Assembly (NCBI GenBank): GCA_022264855.1
Contig: JABYQU010000038.1
Location: 310,001 to 374,000, forward strand
Reading direction: 5' to 3'
DNA length: 64,000 nt
Source of the DNA: Lenzites betulinus
Taxonomy: Eukaryota; Basidiomycota; Agaricomycetes; Polyporales; Polyporaceae
A program made the position numbers and the translations under genes. Below the pieces are notes generated by a model, which saw nothing but the letters and a program-made list of their open reading frames with translations, was not told where the DNA came from and did no database searches. Numbering within the stretch: the stretch's first letter is position 1; each line of letters starts with the position of its first letter. This document shows positions 63,799 to 64,000 of the stretch, piece by piece.

Positions 63799-64000
63799 CG
63801 TCGCTGGGTTCTTCGAGGGAAAGTGAGATTCTGAGCCAAGGGGGGGTCTGATTGTCACGGCCCGAGGGCGTAGGTATTTACAGGGAGAGTCCGCACGTCC
63901 GATGTCATCAGAAAGTCTCTACGGAAGGCCCATCGCGAAGGGGATCGAGGCCACGATGCGCCGGACGCTAACGCGTAACGCGGAACGCGGAACGTACCAT

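Overview
The window is nuclear DNA of a filamentous basidiomycete, most likely a white-rot member of the Polyporales. Genes are broken by many short GT-AG introns (mostly 45-75 nt). The two best lineage markers are a complete cellobiose dehydrogenase with fused cytochrome and flavin domains, and a pair of GH18 chitinases with C-terminal chitin-binding modules. Exon joins below were made by hand from splice motifs, reading phase and remembered family sequence; no database was searched.

Layout. 1-5.8 kb: a partial unknown gene, an F-box protein and a Ser/Thr/Pro-rich protein, all on minus. 6.4-13.4 kb, minus: a secreted six-hairpin glycosidase, an ankyrin-type protein with an apparent frameshift, and a ribonuclease H1 with all active-site residues. 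14.3-17.6 kb, plus: a Nudix hydrolase, a DUF985 cupin and a SAM methyltransferase. 17.6-25.5 kb is gene-poor, holding only a two-finger C2H2 regulator. 25.5-36.2 kb is housekeeping: an RBM18-like RNA-binding protein, ribosomal protein L23 (uL14), catalase, the succinate dehydrogenase iron-sulfur subunit and an FHA-RING ubiquitin ligase of the Dma type. 37.8-41 kb: cellobiose dehydrogenase, divergent from an Spg1/Tem1 GTPase. 46.2-52.4 kb: tandem chitinases. 52.6-56.3 kb: Mtr4 exosome helicase. 57.4-61.4 kb: an unrecognised coiled-coil protein tail-to-tail with the C-terminal part of a Plavaka/CACTA-type transposase, whose missing N-terminus gives way to a minisatellite. 61.7-64 kb: two weak hypothetical genes and a short repeat.

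Functionally, the secreted enzymes (cellobiose dehydrogenase, chitinases, six-hairpin glycosidase) fit wood decay and wall turnover. The rest is core metabolism, RNA surveillance and cell-cycle control. There is no secondary-metabolite cluster and no obvious co-regulated multi-gene system. The least explained locus is 57.4-61.4 kb.
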